A stretch of 8,783 nt of DNA from an uncultured Rhizobiaceae group bacterium (lineage in GTDB: Bacteria; Pseudomonadota; Alphaproteobacteria; Rhizobiales; Rhizobiaceae). A program made the position numbers and the translations under genes. Under the pieces are notes generated by a model. That model saw only the letters and a list, made by a program, of their open reading frames with translations. It did not search any database and was not told the origin of the DNA. Location of the stretch: positions 1 to 8,783 of the forward strand of contig CALHHQ010000209.1 of NCBI GenBank assembly GCA_938030645.1. The letters run 5' to 3'. Positions 1 through 7,245 of the stretch are shown here, piece after piece; within the stretch, counting starts at the first letter, position 1, and every line of letters begins with the position of its first letter.

Positions 1-1322
1 CGCCATTGAGACACGATAAGACCAACAGCGAGAGCCAGTGAATAAAAAGCAGCAGATTGGAAGATCGCGAGATTTTCGATCAGATTGCCATCGGCAAACA
101 CATACGTTTCGCGCATAAAGTGATAGAGAAAATTGCCCAAACCTGCCGCGCAGAATGTTGCAAACGCAATCCGCAGTTTCAGGTTCTTTTTGAAAAATCG
201 CGTGAACGCTGGATAGAAAAAGAAGTCCACCAACAGCTCTTTGAAATAGAAGAAATAGCGGTTCCAAAATTCCGCAAGCGTGCGCGATGCCAGCGGATTC
301 ACCGTGTTGCGTGGAATGCGATAGCCACACATGCGCACGATGGAGACAATGAAGTGTCCCCAGATGGAAATGATCAAAAGGTCAATGAAATAATTGACGA
401 TCAGGCTCGCCCAATTCACCGAAGTTGGAAGCGCTGCTCCTTCGGCATGAGCCACAATCGCAGTTTGCAACTGCGTTAAGCCAATCACATCATAGGCAAT
501 GAAGGTGACAGCTTTCAAAACTGCTGCAAGGATCAAGGCCCAAACGGCCAGCTTCAGCGCTTTCAAACGTGTTGCCGCCAATTCTTCATCGGTCTTTGCT
601 GCAAATCTGTTTAAGTAGCCATAGCTCTTCCCGATAGGCGCGGCACTGCCGCCCCAAAATGGGCGCAGAAAGACAGCGCGTGTGAGGCTAGACGTATCGT
701 CTTTGCCCTTCGCATCAGTGGCTGAGTAAGCAAGGATCCATAGCGACGAGATGGAAACACCAACCACCGACCACAACAAAGCGTTCAATGCGCTGCCAGT
801 TGTCGTCAACGTCGAGAGCACCAACAATCCTGCCCAAAGCAAACAGAGCGTCAGCACTGGGCGCTTGGCAGCGGTAGTATGCGAAAATTTCCTTTGCCAA
901 AGCAGGAATCCCAGCGACAGAGCCAAAACAAGCCCAACGGCACCAAACTGAAGCAAAAGCGGATGCGGCAGAAACGAGATGGATTCCGCCTTTGTCCGCA
1001 ACAATTGCGACCACCCATCAATTCTGAAAGGTCGCAACGCGAAGTAAAACAAGGACGCGCCACTCAATATCAAAAGTCGATGAGCTGGCAGCGCTACCAT
1101 CGCCAACAAACTGACAGAGACCAACGCAAGGCCAGCAGTGCTCAATTGAAAGCTTAGAGCAAGAGCAACAATAACGCCGATACAAACCGCAAATGAACCT
1201 AACCGAGAAGCAGCGAATGAAATCGCATTCTCGTTCTCGTCGATAGAGAGCCAAGCATTGCGCCAATACATTGGAGAAAGAGGCATGCCACCTGAGCTAT
1301 TTGAAAGTTCAACGGAACTCAT
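1..1322 (-). CDS. MBOAT/DltB-like polytopic membrane acyltransferase (C-terminus beyond window)
   Basis: I translated this frame by hand: it is open for 440 codons from the ATG at 1322 to the left edge, so the C-terminus is missing. The protein is strongly hydrophobic, with likely membrane segments near residues 42-60, 62-78, 83-97, 122-142, 156-172, 180-199, 258-277, 304-327, 385-401 and 419-439. Residues 349-371 (beginning LAEFWNRYFFYFKELLVDFF) resemble the EFW...R signature region of MBOAT proteins such as DltB and AlgI. His401 in GNFLYHF (396-402) is a candidate for the conserved MBOAT histidine. The start codon overlaps the stop of the adenylation gene (ATGA), implying translational coupling. 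In the DltB family, an activated acyl or aminoacyl group is passed across the membrane from a carrier protein; that role is inferred here. It could be a divergent membrane protein with only MBOAT-like features, since the catalytic alignment cannot be verified without the missing end. Confidence 0.72.
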   Translation of the reverse strand, partial: MSSVELSNSSGGMPLSPMYWRNAWLSIDENENAISFAASRLGSFAVCIGVIVALALSFQLSTAGLALVSVSLLAMVALPAHRLLILSGASLFYFALRPFRIDGWSQLLRTKAESISFLPHPLLLQFGAVGLVLALSLGFLLWQRKFSHTTAAKRPVLTLCLLWAGLLVLSTLTTTGSALNALLWSVVGVSISSLWILAYSATDAKGKDDTSSLTRAVFLRPFWGGSAAPIGKSYGYLNRFAAKTDEELAATRLKALKLAVWALILAAVLKAVTFIAYDVIGLTQLQTAIVAHAEGAALPTSVNWASLIVNYFIDLLIISIWGHFIVSIVRMCGYRIPRNTVNPLASRTLAEFWNRYFFYFKELLVDFFFYPAFTRFFKKNLKLRIAFATFCAAGLGNFLYHFMRETYVFADGNLIENLAIFQSAAFYSLALAVGLIVSQW

Positions 1323-2914
1323 GTTGAGACCATTTTCATTTCATCATCCAACTCATCTAATGAAGGAGCGATAGAGGCTTCATTCAATTCTGCCAGCAGA
1401 GCATTGCGATCAACTTTGTCGTTGATGTTGCGCGGCAACTCCTCACGCAAAACAATACGTGCAGGCACCATATACTCAGGCAGTGTGCGTTTCATGGCCG
1501 CTTGAACATCGGCTTCAGATACGTTCATGTTGGTTGAAAATCCAACAAGCCCTTGAGCGCTGCCATCGACAATGGGCCAAGCCACAACCGTTGCAAGATC
1601 CGTCATGCACGCTTTACGCAAATGCATTTCAACTTCTTCCAACTCAATGCGATTGCCCTTAAGCTTCACTTGATTATCTGTGCGACCCATATGGTGGAAT
1701 ATGCCATTGGCGTCGCGGTAGCCCAGATCACCAGTGAAATACCAACGTTCACCGTCAATCACTTTGAACTTCTCGGCCGTTTGTTCAGGACGATTGAAAT
1801 ATCCATCGGACAGTTGAACACTGTGAATGACGATTTCACCCGTTTCACCATCAGGCAATACCGCGCCAGATGGGTCACAGATGTTGATCTTGAAATTCGG
1901 GTAGGCTGGACCGATCGCAAGGATTTGTCTCTTTTCAGTAACCACAGCTGGGTCGGTTAGGCGTTGTCGTGTGCAAACAACCGTCCCTTCTGTAGGGCCG
2001 TAAATGTTCTCGACCACGGAATTTGGTGCTGCCTCTGCCCATTCTTGAACGGCCTTGATCGGCAAAGGTTCGCCGCAGAAAACCGACAGCCGAAGGCTAG
2101 GAAATAGGTCAGGTTTTAGAACCTTATTGCCACGCATATTGTTGATGATCGTCGGCACAGACATCCATGCTGTGATTTCACGTCGACGAATAAATGCTTG
2201 TGGCGCCATCATATCCAACTGTGACATCAGATGCAGCGAAGCACCAGCTCGCCAAGCCAGGAACATGTTATGGACGCTAAGGTCGAACGTTACATCATGG
2301 GCTTCAGCAATCCGGTCAGTATGCTTGAACTCAGTCCACGTTTCGGTGTTGTTCAAATAGTGGTTCAACGAACCACAAGATACGACCACACCTTTTGGTT
2401 CACCCGTAGTTCCAGACGTGAACACGATGTAACCAGTTTCATTCTCGGCACGAACGACAGGTTCAACTAAAGAGCCGTCATCTAAATCATCGATACAGAT
2501 AGAGCCAGGCACATCGGCGGCATCGTGGGTTCTGAAGACAACCTTCGGTGCAAATTCAAGAACTTCCGGCGTGAGCAACTTCGCGCCATTGCTGTCAACA
2601 ACAATTGCATCCAGCTCTAACTCGCCCATCAGTTTGATAAGGCGGGAAGCAGGCCATTTTAAATTCAGCGGCACATAGGTTGACCCCGCCCAGCAGGCAC
2701 CAGCAATACCGATATAGGCGCCAATGCTGCGCGACCCAAGAACACCCACACGGCCCGATTTTAAATGAGGGACCAATGCAGCAGCCAATCGCTGCGCTGA
2801 ACTTACAAAATCGGCGTAAGTGATTTCTGATTTGCCAACCGATATGGCTACAGACTGAGGAAACTCTAGAGCGGTGCGCGCTAAATCCGAAACAATATTG
2901 AAGTTTTGAGACAC
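1319..2914 (-). CDS. Amino-acid adenylation (AMP-forming) enzyme, DltA/AlmE-like stand-alone A domain
   Basis: This 531-residue ANL-superfamily enzyme would activate a carboxylic acid, probably an amino acid, as its adenylate and load it onto a carrier protein. All core motifs are present in order: the phosphate loop TSGTTGEPKG (166-175), YGPTEG (305-310), TGDLGYRD (394-401), the hinge and A8 region GRTDNQVKLKGNRIELEE (410-427), and A10 LPRNINDKVDR (493-503) with the catalytic Lys500. FDLS at 210-213 carries the aspartate that contacts the substrate alpha-amino group in NRPS A domains and DltA, which favours an amino acid over a fatty acid. No carrier or condensation domain is attached; the C-terminus is a short acidic tail. 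The start is GTG at 2914: there is an in-frame stop upstream and no ATG before residue 96. Only a weak ribosome site (GAATAGAG) is visible. The downstream MBOAT-like gene overlaps its stop, so the two probably act together. The substrate is unknown. Confidence 0.88.
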   Translation of the reverse strand: MSQNFNIVSDLARTALEFPQSVAISVGKSEITYADFVSSAQRLAAALVPHLKSGRVGVLGSRSIGAYIGIAGACWAGSTYVPLNLKWPASRLIKLMGELELDAIVVDSNGAKLLTPEVLEFAPKVVFRTHDAADVPGSICIDDLDDGSLVEPVVRAENETGYIVFTSGTTGEPKGVVVSCGSLNHYLNNTETWTEFKHTDRIAEAHDVTFDLSVHNMFLAWRAGASLHLMSQLDMMAPQAFIRRREITAWMSVPTIINNMRGNKVLKPDLFPSLRLSVFCGEPLPIKAVQEWAEAAPNSVVENIYGPTEGTVVCTRQRLTDPAVVTEKRQILAIGPAYPNFKINICDPSGAVLPDGETGEIVIHSVQLSDGYFNRPEQTAEKFKVIDGERWYFTGDLGYRDANGIFHHMGRTDNQVKLKGNRIELEEVEMHLRKACMTDLATVVAWPIVDGSAQGLVGFSTNMNVSEADVQAAMKRTLPEYMVPARIVLREELPRNINDKVDRNALLAELNEASIAPSLDELDDEMKMVST

Positions 2915-2948
2915 AAAAAGGCCAACTCTATTCCGTGAAAACCTGACC

Positions 2949-2977
2949 TTAAGTCATCTGAAATCCACTTTAAGTCA
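2949..2977. repeat. Direct repeat TTAAGTCA, two exact copies 21 bp apart
   Basis: TTAAGTCA occurs at 2949-2956 and again at 2970-2977. The centre-to-centre distance is 21 bases, two helical turns, so both copies face the same side of the DNA. A third TTAA-containing element (TTAACCTT, 2992-2999) continues roughly the same spacing. The repeats lie 35-65 bases upstream of the GTG start of the minus-strand adenylation gene, which suits binding sites for a regulator of that unit. The regulator is not identifiable from the sequence. Confidence 0.4.
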
Positions 2978-3007
2978 AATTGGTTTCAACTTTAACCTTA
3001 ACCAATT
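2978..3007. promoter_or_regulatory. Perfect 8-bp inverted repeat (AATTGGTT-N14-AACCAATT), candidate operator
   Basis: AATTGGTT (2978-2985) is the exact reverse complement of AACCAATT (3000-3007), separated by 14 bases. The two half-site centres are 22 bases apart, about two helical turns, which fits a dimeric regulator. The right direct-repeat copy ends immediately before the left arm. The dyad sits 64 bases from the adenylation start and about 145 bases from ureD. It is not followed by a T-run, and both flanking genes are divergent, so a terminator is unlikely. A role as operator is inferred. Confidence 0.4.
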
Positions 3008-3151
3008 CTTCGATCACATTTTCGTGCCCAACCTCAAAACCGAATGAGATTTTCGTTCAGAACAATGGAGCGGATCCCATTGATAATTTGATATTTCAGT
3101 CAACACCTGTGACATACTTGATGATTGTCCGAACCAACCAGTCATGAAATC

Positions 3152-3985
3152 ATGAGCAACGTTTCGCTAAAAAATTTCCGCCGAGACACAATTCATCAAC
3201 GAGCGCGCGGTGTAGGCGAACTGACAGTTGTAAATGACGAAGGCAGACCATCTATCAGACGTCTCTATCAAGAGGGTTGTGCAAAAATTCGCATTCCAAA
3301 ATCGCGGTCGACAACACTTGAAGCTGTCATAATTAACACATCTGGTGGTGTGACAGGCGGAGACAAACTGGATTGGAATTTTACGGCAGAGGAAAACACA
3401 AATTTATCTGTCACCACCCAAGCGTGTGAGCGTGTGTATAAATCTTCTGGTGGAACGGCACAGGTCAATGTCCAACTTGATGTTCAAAGTGGAGCGTCGC
3501 TCAATTGGCTCCCCCAAGAGACCATTTTGTTTGACCATTGCAGCCTGCAGCGCAAATTCAACATCAATCTGGCCAAAAATGCCGAACTGCTAATGGTTGA
3601 GCCTCTTATCTTTGGCCGCCAAGCTATGGGTGAAACCGAATTGACCGGCTTCTTTCACGACCGTTGGAGAATTAGATGTGACGATCAGCTGTTGCACGCA
3701 GAAGACTTTCGGATTGATGGCAACATTACGGAACGATTGGCAAAACCATTTGTAGCAAATGGCAATTGTGCTTGCGCAACCATTCTCTTGATCGCTCCGC
3801 GTGCGGAAGGTTTGATGTCGGAAGCGCAAGCACTGCTTCAAGAGCATGGCGGTGTTTCTTTCTGGAATGGCAAACTTCTTGCACGTATAATTGGCAATGA
3901 TGGATATGAACTGCGCCAGCGCTTGTATCCGTTGATAGAACTACTCAACGATGGCACCCCATTGCCCAAAATCTGGGCAAATTGA
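3152..3985 (+). CDS. ureD: Urease accessory protein UreD (UreH)
   Basis: UreD is the scaffold that binds apo-urease and, with UreF and UreG, forms the complex through which nickel and CO2 reach the active site. The 277 residues match the usual family length. Recognisable family segments are QRARG (16-20), NTSGGVTGGD (62-71), TQACERVYKSSGG (89-101), WLPQETILFDHC (119-130) and GRQAMGE (155-161). The protein is soluble, with no signal peptide. I chose ATG at 3152 because it gives a typical UreD N-terminus; an in-frame TTG at 3125 would add nine residues. Neither has a convincing ribosome site. It is the first gene of the operon, divergent from the adenylation gene, and ends 20 bases before ureA. 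Confidence 0.95.
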   Translation: MSNVSLKNFRRDTIHQRARGVGELTVVNDEGRPSIRRLYQEGCAKIRIPKSRSTTLEAVIINTSGGVTGGDKLDWNFTAEENTNLSVTTQACERVYKSSGGTAQVNVQLDVQSGASLNWLPQETILFDHCSLQRKFNINLAKNAELLMVEPLIFGRQAMGETELTGFFHDRWRIRCDDQLLHAEDFRIDGNITERLAKPFVANGNCACATILLIAPRAEGLMSEAQALLQEHGGVSFWNGKLLARIIGNDGYELRQRLYPLIELLNDGTPLPKIWAN

Positions 3986-4005
3986 TTGAAACCTGGATGT
4001 AATTT

Positions 4006-4308
4006 ATGCAGCTGACACCCCGCGAAAAAGACAAACTTTTGGTAGCCATGGCTGCGGAAGTAGCACGCAAACGTTTGGCGCGTGGCGTGAAATTGAACCA
4101 CCCAGAAACAATCGCATTGATTACGGACTTCGTTGTTGAAGGTGCAAGGGATGGAAAATCAGTTGCGGATTTGATGGAAGCTGGTGCTCACGTTGTGTCC
4201 AAAGATCAGGTCATGGAAGGCATATCGAGTATGATCCATGATATTCAAGTGGAAGCCACTTTTCCTGACGGCACAAAACTCGTCACCGTCCACCAACCAG
4301 TGAGATAG
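4006..4308 (+). CDS. ureA: Urease subunit gamma
   Basis: This is the small gamma subunit of the three-subunit bacterial urease, which hydrolyses urea to ammonia and carbamate in the cytoplasm. The 100-residue length is the family norm. The sequence is typical from MQLTPREKDKLL at the start, through RGVKLNHPETIALI (26-39) and EGARDGKSVADLM (45-57), to the FPDGTKLVTVHQPVR end (86-100). The gene is separate from ureB, unlike the fused UreAB of Helicobacter. A GGAT element 8 bases upstream of the ATG may serve as ribosome site. Eleven bases separate it from ureB. Confidence 0.97.
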   Translation: MQLTPREKDKLLVAMAAEVARKRLARGVKLNHPETIALITDFVVEGARDGKSVADLMEAGAHVVSKDQVMEGISSMIHDIQVEATFPDGTKLVTVHQPVR

Positions 4309-4319
4309 GAAAAAGTAAA

Positions 4320-4625
4320 ATGATTCCTGGAGAAATTATACCCGCTGCTGGCGATATCGTATTCAATGACCAGCAAACTGTTCAGACTCTGCATGTGGCC
4401 AATACAGGCGATCGGCCAATACAGGTTGGAAGTCACTATCATTTTTATGAAACCAACCCCGCTTTGGATTTCGACAGAGATGCTGCTCGTGGAATGCGAT
4501 TGGACATCGCACCAGGCACCGCTGTTCGTTTTGAACCCGGTCAAAAACGCGATGTAAATCTCATCCCCATCGGTGGAGATCAAAAAATCTACGGTTTCAA
4601 CGCGCGCGTGATGGGTAAGCTCTAA
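4320..4625 (+). CDS. ureB: Urease subunit beta
   Basis: This is the beta subunit of the (alpha-beta-gamma)3 urease, a structural subunit packed against UreC. Its 101 residues begin with the characteristic MIPGEI and contain GSHYHFYETN (37-46), GMRLDIAPGTAVRFEPGQ (58-75) and IYGFNARVMG (90-99), all typical. AGGA at 4307-4310, overlapping the ureA stop, lies 9 bases before the ATG and is a good ribosome site. The following 49 bases before ureC contain no gene. Confidence 0.97.
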   Translation: MIPGEIIPAAGDIVFNDQQTVQTLHVANTGDRPIQVGSHYHFYETNPALDFDRDAARGMRLDIAPGTAVRFEPGQKRDVNLIPIGGDQKIYGFNARVMGKL

Positions 4626-4674
4626 CCGCAGTTGGTCTGAGCCAAAAACGAAATACAAGATAATCGGAAATTCT

Positions 4675-6387
4675 ATGCCAGCCACCCTTCCCCGTTCAGA
4701 ATATGCAGCTATGTTTGGGCCAACCACGGGCGATAAAGTTCGACTTGCGGACACAGATTTGATCATCGAAGTTGAAAAAGATTTCACGACCTATGGCGAA
4801 GAAGTAAAATTCGGGGGTGGCAAGGTTATCCGCGACGGCATGGGCCAATCACAGGTCACAAGGGCTGAAGGGGCGGTCGATACAGTCATCACAAATGCAT
4901 TGATTGTCGACCACACTGGAATTTACAAAGCAGATATTGGTCTGCGAGACGGTCGCATTTTCAAAATCGGCAAGTCGGGAAATCCGGACACTCAGTCAGG
5001 CGTTGATATCATCATTGGGCCTGGAACCGAGATCATTGCGGGTGAAGGCAAGATCATTACCGCTGGCGGTTTCGACAGCCACATTCACTTCATCTGCCCT
5101 CAACAAATTGAAGAAGCCTTACACTCCGGCATCACCACTATGCTGGGTGGTGGTACAGGGCCAGCTCATGGAACATTGGCCACAACTTGCACACCAGGCC
5201 CTTGGCATATTGGTCGCATGATCCAGAGTTTTGATGCTTTCCCAATGAACATTGGTTTGTCGGGCAAAGGCAATGCATCCCTGCCAGCCTCGCTGCACGA
5301 AATGGTTTTGGGTGGCGCTTGTGCGCTCAAGCTCCACGAAGACTGGGGGACAACACCTGCCGCCATCGACAATTGCCTGACAGTGGCCGATGAGCACGAT
5401 GTGCAGGTGATGATCCATACGGACACGCTGAATGAATCAGGATTTGTCGAAAACACAGTTGATGCCTTTAAGGGCCGTACGATCCATGCATTCCACACAG
5501 AAGGCGCAGGTGGTGGACATGCTCCCGACATTATCAAAGTGTGCGGATTGGAGAATGTACTCCCATCTTCCACAAACCCAACGCGCCCCTACACGGTCAA
5601 CACACTGGAAGAACACTTGGACATGTTGATGGTGTGTCATCACCTGGACAGTTCCATTCCCGAAGACATCGCCTTCGCGGAAAGCCGCATACGCAAAGAA
5701 ACCATTGCAGCAGAAGATATCCTTCACGACATGGGCGCATTCTCCATCATCGCATCTGATAGCCAAGCTATGGGGCGCGTGGGTGAGGTTTTGATCCGCA
5801 CATGGCAAACCGCTGACAAAATGAAAAAGCAACGCGGTGCGTTAAGCGAAGAATCTGGTGACAATGATAATTTCCGCGTTCGTCGGTACATTTCAAAAGT
5901 GACCATAAACCCTGCAATTGCCCATGGTTTGAGCCACGAAATTGGATCAATCGAAGAAGGCAAACGTGCAGATATTGTATTGTGGGATCCTGCATTCTTT
6001 GGCGTGAAACCAGCTATGGTCTTAATTGGTGGGACAATTGCAGCAGCCCCTATGGGAGACCCGAATGCCTCTATACCCACACCGCAACCTGTTCACATGC
6101 GACCTATGTTCGGAGCATTTGGCAAGTCGCTCACAAATTCATCGGTGACCTTCGTGTCAAAAGCAGCCAAAGAAGATGGACTGCGCGAAAAACTGGGCGT
6201 CGAAAAACAAATGATGGCCGTCGAGAACACGCGAAGTGGCATCAGCAAATCTTCTCTCATTTTGAACGCTGCCACGCCCGAAATTGAAGTCGATCCTGAA
6301 ACTTATGAAGTTCGTGCAGACGGAGAATTGCTCACTTGCGAGCCCGCTGAGGTTCTTCCCATGGCCCAAAGATATTTTCTTTTCTAG
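4675..6387 (+). CDS. ureC: Urease subunit alpha (catalytic, dinickel)
   Basis: UreC carries the dinickel centre that hydrolyses urea. The 570 residues are full length. Relative to Klebsiella UreC, all key residues are present with an offset of two: His136 and His138 (SHIHF), the Lys219 that is carbamylated to bridge the nickels (ACALKLHEDWG), His221, His248 (MIHTD), His274 (HAFHTEGAGGGH), mobile-flap Cys321 and catalytic His322 (VCHHLD), and Asp362 (ASDSQAMGRVGE). The N-terminal PRSEYAAMFGPTTGDKVRLA (6-25) and the C-terminal QRYFLF are also typical. The ATG at 4675 is preceded by CGGAA (4665-4669). Nothing suggests loss of activity. Confidence 0.98.
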   Translation: MPATLPRSEYAAMFGPTTGDKVRLADTDLIIEVEKDFTTYGEEVKFGGGKVIRDGMGQSQVTRAEGAVDTVITNALIVDHTGIYKADIGLRDGRIFKIGKSGNPDTQSGVDIIIGPGTEIIAGEGKIITAGGFDSHIHFICPQQIEEALHSGITTMLGGGTGPAHGTLATTCTPGPWHIGRMIQSFDAFPMNIGLSGKGNASLPASLHEMVLGGACALKLHEDWGTTPAAIDNCLTVADEHDVQVMIHTDTLNESGFVENTVDAFKGRTIHAFHTEGAGGGHAPDIIKVCGLENVLPSSTNPTRPYTVNTLEEHLDMLMVCHHLDSSIPEDIAFAESRIRKETIAAEDILHDMGAFSIIASDSQAMGRVGEVLIRTWQTADKMKKQRGALSEESGDNDNFRVRRYISKVTINPAIAHGLSHEIGSIEEGKRADIVLWDPAFFGVKPAMVLIGGTIAAAPMGDPNASIPTPQPVHMRPMFGAFGKSLTNSSVTFVSKAAKEDGLREKLGVEKQMMAVENTRSGISKSSLILNAATPEIEVDPETYEVRADGELLTCEPAEVLPMAQRYFLF

Positions 6388-6421
6388 TTTCGAAAAGGTG
6401 ATTTGAGTTTGAACATCTGAT

Positions 6422-6451
6422 TTGCAATCAAAGCATGGTTTTTCATAATAC
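6422..6451 (+). promoter_or_regulatory. Possible internal promoter in the ureC-to-DoxX-like gap
   Basis: The 82-base gap after ureC is the largest within the operon. It contains TTGCAA (6422-6427), followed after 16 bases by CATAAT (6444-6449), or after 18 bases by TAATAC (6446-6451). This is a plausible sigma70-like pair about 20 bases upstream of the next ATG. No hairpin with a T-run marking a terminator is visible in the gap, so read-through from ureC is also expected. The call rests on motif similarity only. Confidence 0.25.
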
Positions 6452-6469
6452 TGTCTGCGAGCCAAAATA

Positions 6470-6949
6470 ATGCCAGTCTCCCAATCCCGCCTAAACGCTG
6501 CACTTCTCATTATTCGACTTGGAATCGGAGCGTTTCTCGGTGTTTGGGCATCGTTAAAATTCCTGCGCCCGGAATGGATGGTCAACGTTTTTCGCAATAC
6601 GTACAAACAAGATTGGGTCACGCAGGATCACGCAATCATGGTCGGCGCATTGCAGATGTTGATTGTAATATTGTTCATTCTCGGCGTGTGGCGCACAGTG
6701 ACCTATGCCTTCATCACGTTGATGCATGCAACGGGCGTTGTCGGAACTTTATTGGGTGGAAACCTTTTATTCAAAGGTGGTCTAATCAAAGCGTTTGCAA
6801 CTGGTAATTTCGCAATCGGCTACTCAACATTCCCCTCAAATTTACTTTGGACATCGGTCGCAACTTTGGCAGCTTTGATTGCACTCTTCATACTGCGGCA
6901 TCATGATGGCTGGACAATAGACGGAATTAGAAAGCGACGCGCAGCATGA
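6470..6949 (+). CDS. Four-helix integral membrane protein, DoxX-like
   Basis: The 159-residue protein has likely membrane helices near residues 9-28, 54-72, 75-96 and 124-143, and ends in a basic cytoplasmic tail (RKRRAA). The opening RLGIGAFLGVWASLKFL (16-32) and overall size and topology resemble DoxX/DoxD-like proteins, small membrane proteins often encoded with oxidoreductases. This family assignment is from pattern only. The ATG at 6470 lacks a strong ribosome site (GCGAG lies about 9 bases upstream). Its stop overlaps the start of the ABM gene by 4 bases (ATGA), so the two are coupled. It is not one of the recognised urease accessory proteins and shows no metal-rich motif like those of UreH/HupE-type nickel permeases, so nickel transport is not supported. 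A link to quinone or redox chemistry is inferred from the neighbour. Confidence 0.75.
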   Translation: MPVSQSRLNAALLIIRLGIGAFLGVWASLKFLRPEWMVNVFRNTYKQDWVTQDHAIMVGALQMLIVILFILGVWRTVTYAFITLMHATGVVGTLLGGNLLFKGGLIKAFATGNFAIGYSTFPSNLLWTSVATLAALIALFILRHHDGWTIDGIRKRRAA

Positions 6950-7242
6950 TGTATCTTATCGCAACTTTAAAAATTAAACCCGGAAGCCTGCCAGCAATAC
7001 GCGAAGCAGTTGCGGATTGCATTGCCGGCACCCGAAATGAACCCGGCAACATTCTCTATGACCTGCACCAATCCATGACAGATGAAAACACGCTGGTTTT
7101 TGTTGAGAAATGGAAAGATCGCGCCGCATTGGACAACCATTTCACCGAGCCTCACTTCCTGGCTTGGCGCGAAGTGGGCAGTCAATATTTTCTCAGTCGC
7201 ACAATAGAAGTTATCGACCCGAAATCGGTGGAAGAGCTTTAA
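6946..7242 (+). CDS. ABM-fold (YgiN-like) putative quinol monooxygenase
   Basis: This 98-residue protein fits the antibiotic biosynthesis monooxygenase domain, a dimeric ferredoxin-like barrel. The evidence is the opening strand MYLIATLKIKPGS (2-14), the NEPGNILYDLHQS stretch (31-43), and the family signature VFVEKWKDRAALDNHFTEPH (51-70) followed by FLAWRE. Relatives include YgiN, a quinol monooxygenase; others degrade haem or oxidise polyketides, so the substrate is open. The start ATG at 6946 overlaps the previous stop, and a second ATG follows immediately at 6949. Only 3 bases separate its stop from the ureE start, and its last codons (GGAAGAG, 7230-7236) provide the likely ureE ribosome site. 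It therefore belongs firmly to the urease operon. No known role in urease maturation is established for this family. Confidence 0.85.
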   Translation: MMYLIATLKIKPGSLPAIREAVADCIAGTRNEPGNILYDLHQSMTDENTLVFVEKWKDRAALDNHFTEPHFLAWREVGSQYFLSRTIEVIDPKSVEEL

Positions 7243-7245
7243 TCT

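Larger units (their letters stand above)
2915..3151. promoter_or_regulatory. Divergent intergenic control region between adenylation gene and ureD
   Basis: These 237 bases separate the start codons of two divergent transcription units and must contain both promoters. The sequence is AT-rich relative to the flanking genes. It holds an exact inverted repeat (2978-3007), two exact TTAAGTCA repeats (2949 and 2970), and an imperfect tandem TTGATAAT/TTGATATT (3080-3095). A possible sigma70-type pair toward ureD is TTGATA (3088-3093) with CATACT (3113-3118), but the 19-base spacer is poor. I saw no sigma54 TGGCAC-N5-TTGCA element and no nickel-regulator-type palindrome. Neither start codon has a strong ribosome site. 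Confidence 0.5.

Noticed and set aside
57..479. A 140-codon plus-strand open frame at the left end
   Set aside because: It is antisense to the continuous minus-strand MBOAT-like frame, has an Arg/His-rich composition without a recognisable domain, and has no ribosome site.
715..1266. Several minus-strand open frames of 70-99 codons and overlapping plus-strand frames
   Set aside because: All lie inside the longer minus-strand membrane-protein frame that starts at 1322. Their translations are low-quality and Cys/Arg-rich, as expected from off-frame reading.
3121..3147. Eight-codon open frame just upstream of ureD that could be a leader peptide
   Set aside because: There is no ribosome site, attenuator hairpin or regulatory codon run, so it is indistinguishable from chance.
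3125..3151. TTG start extending UreD by nine residues
   Set aside because: It is a rare start codon without a ribosome site, and the ATG at 3152 gives a typical UreD N-terminus. It is kept only as an alternative.
4245..4787. A 180-codon minus-strand open frame antisense to ureB
   Set aside because: It overlaps ureA, ureB and ureC, whose products are unmistakable, and has no recognisable domain or start signal.
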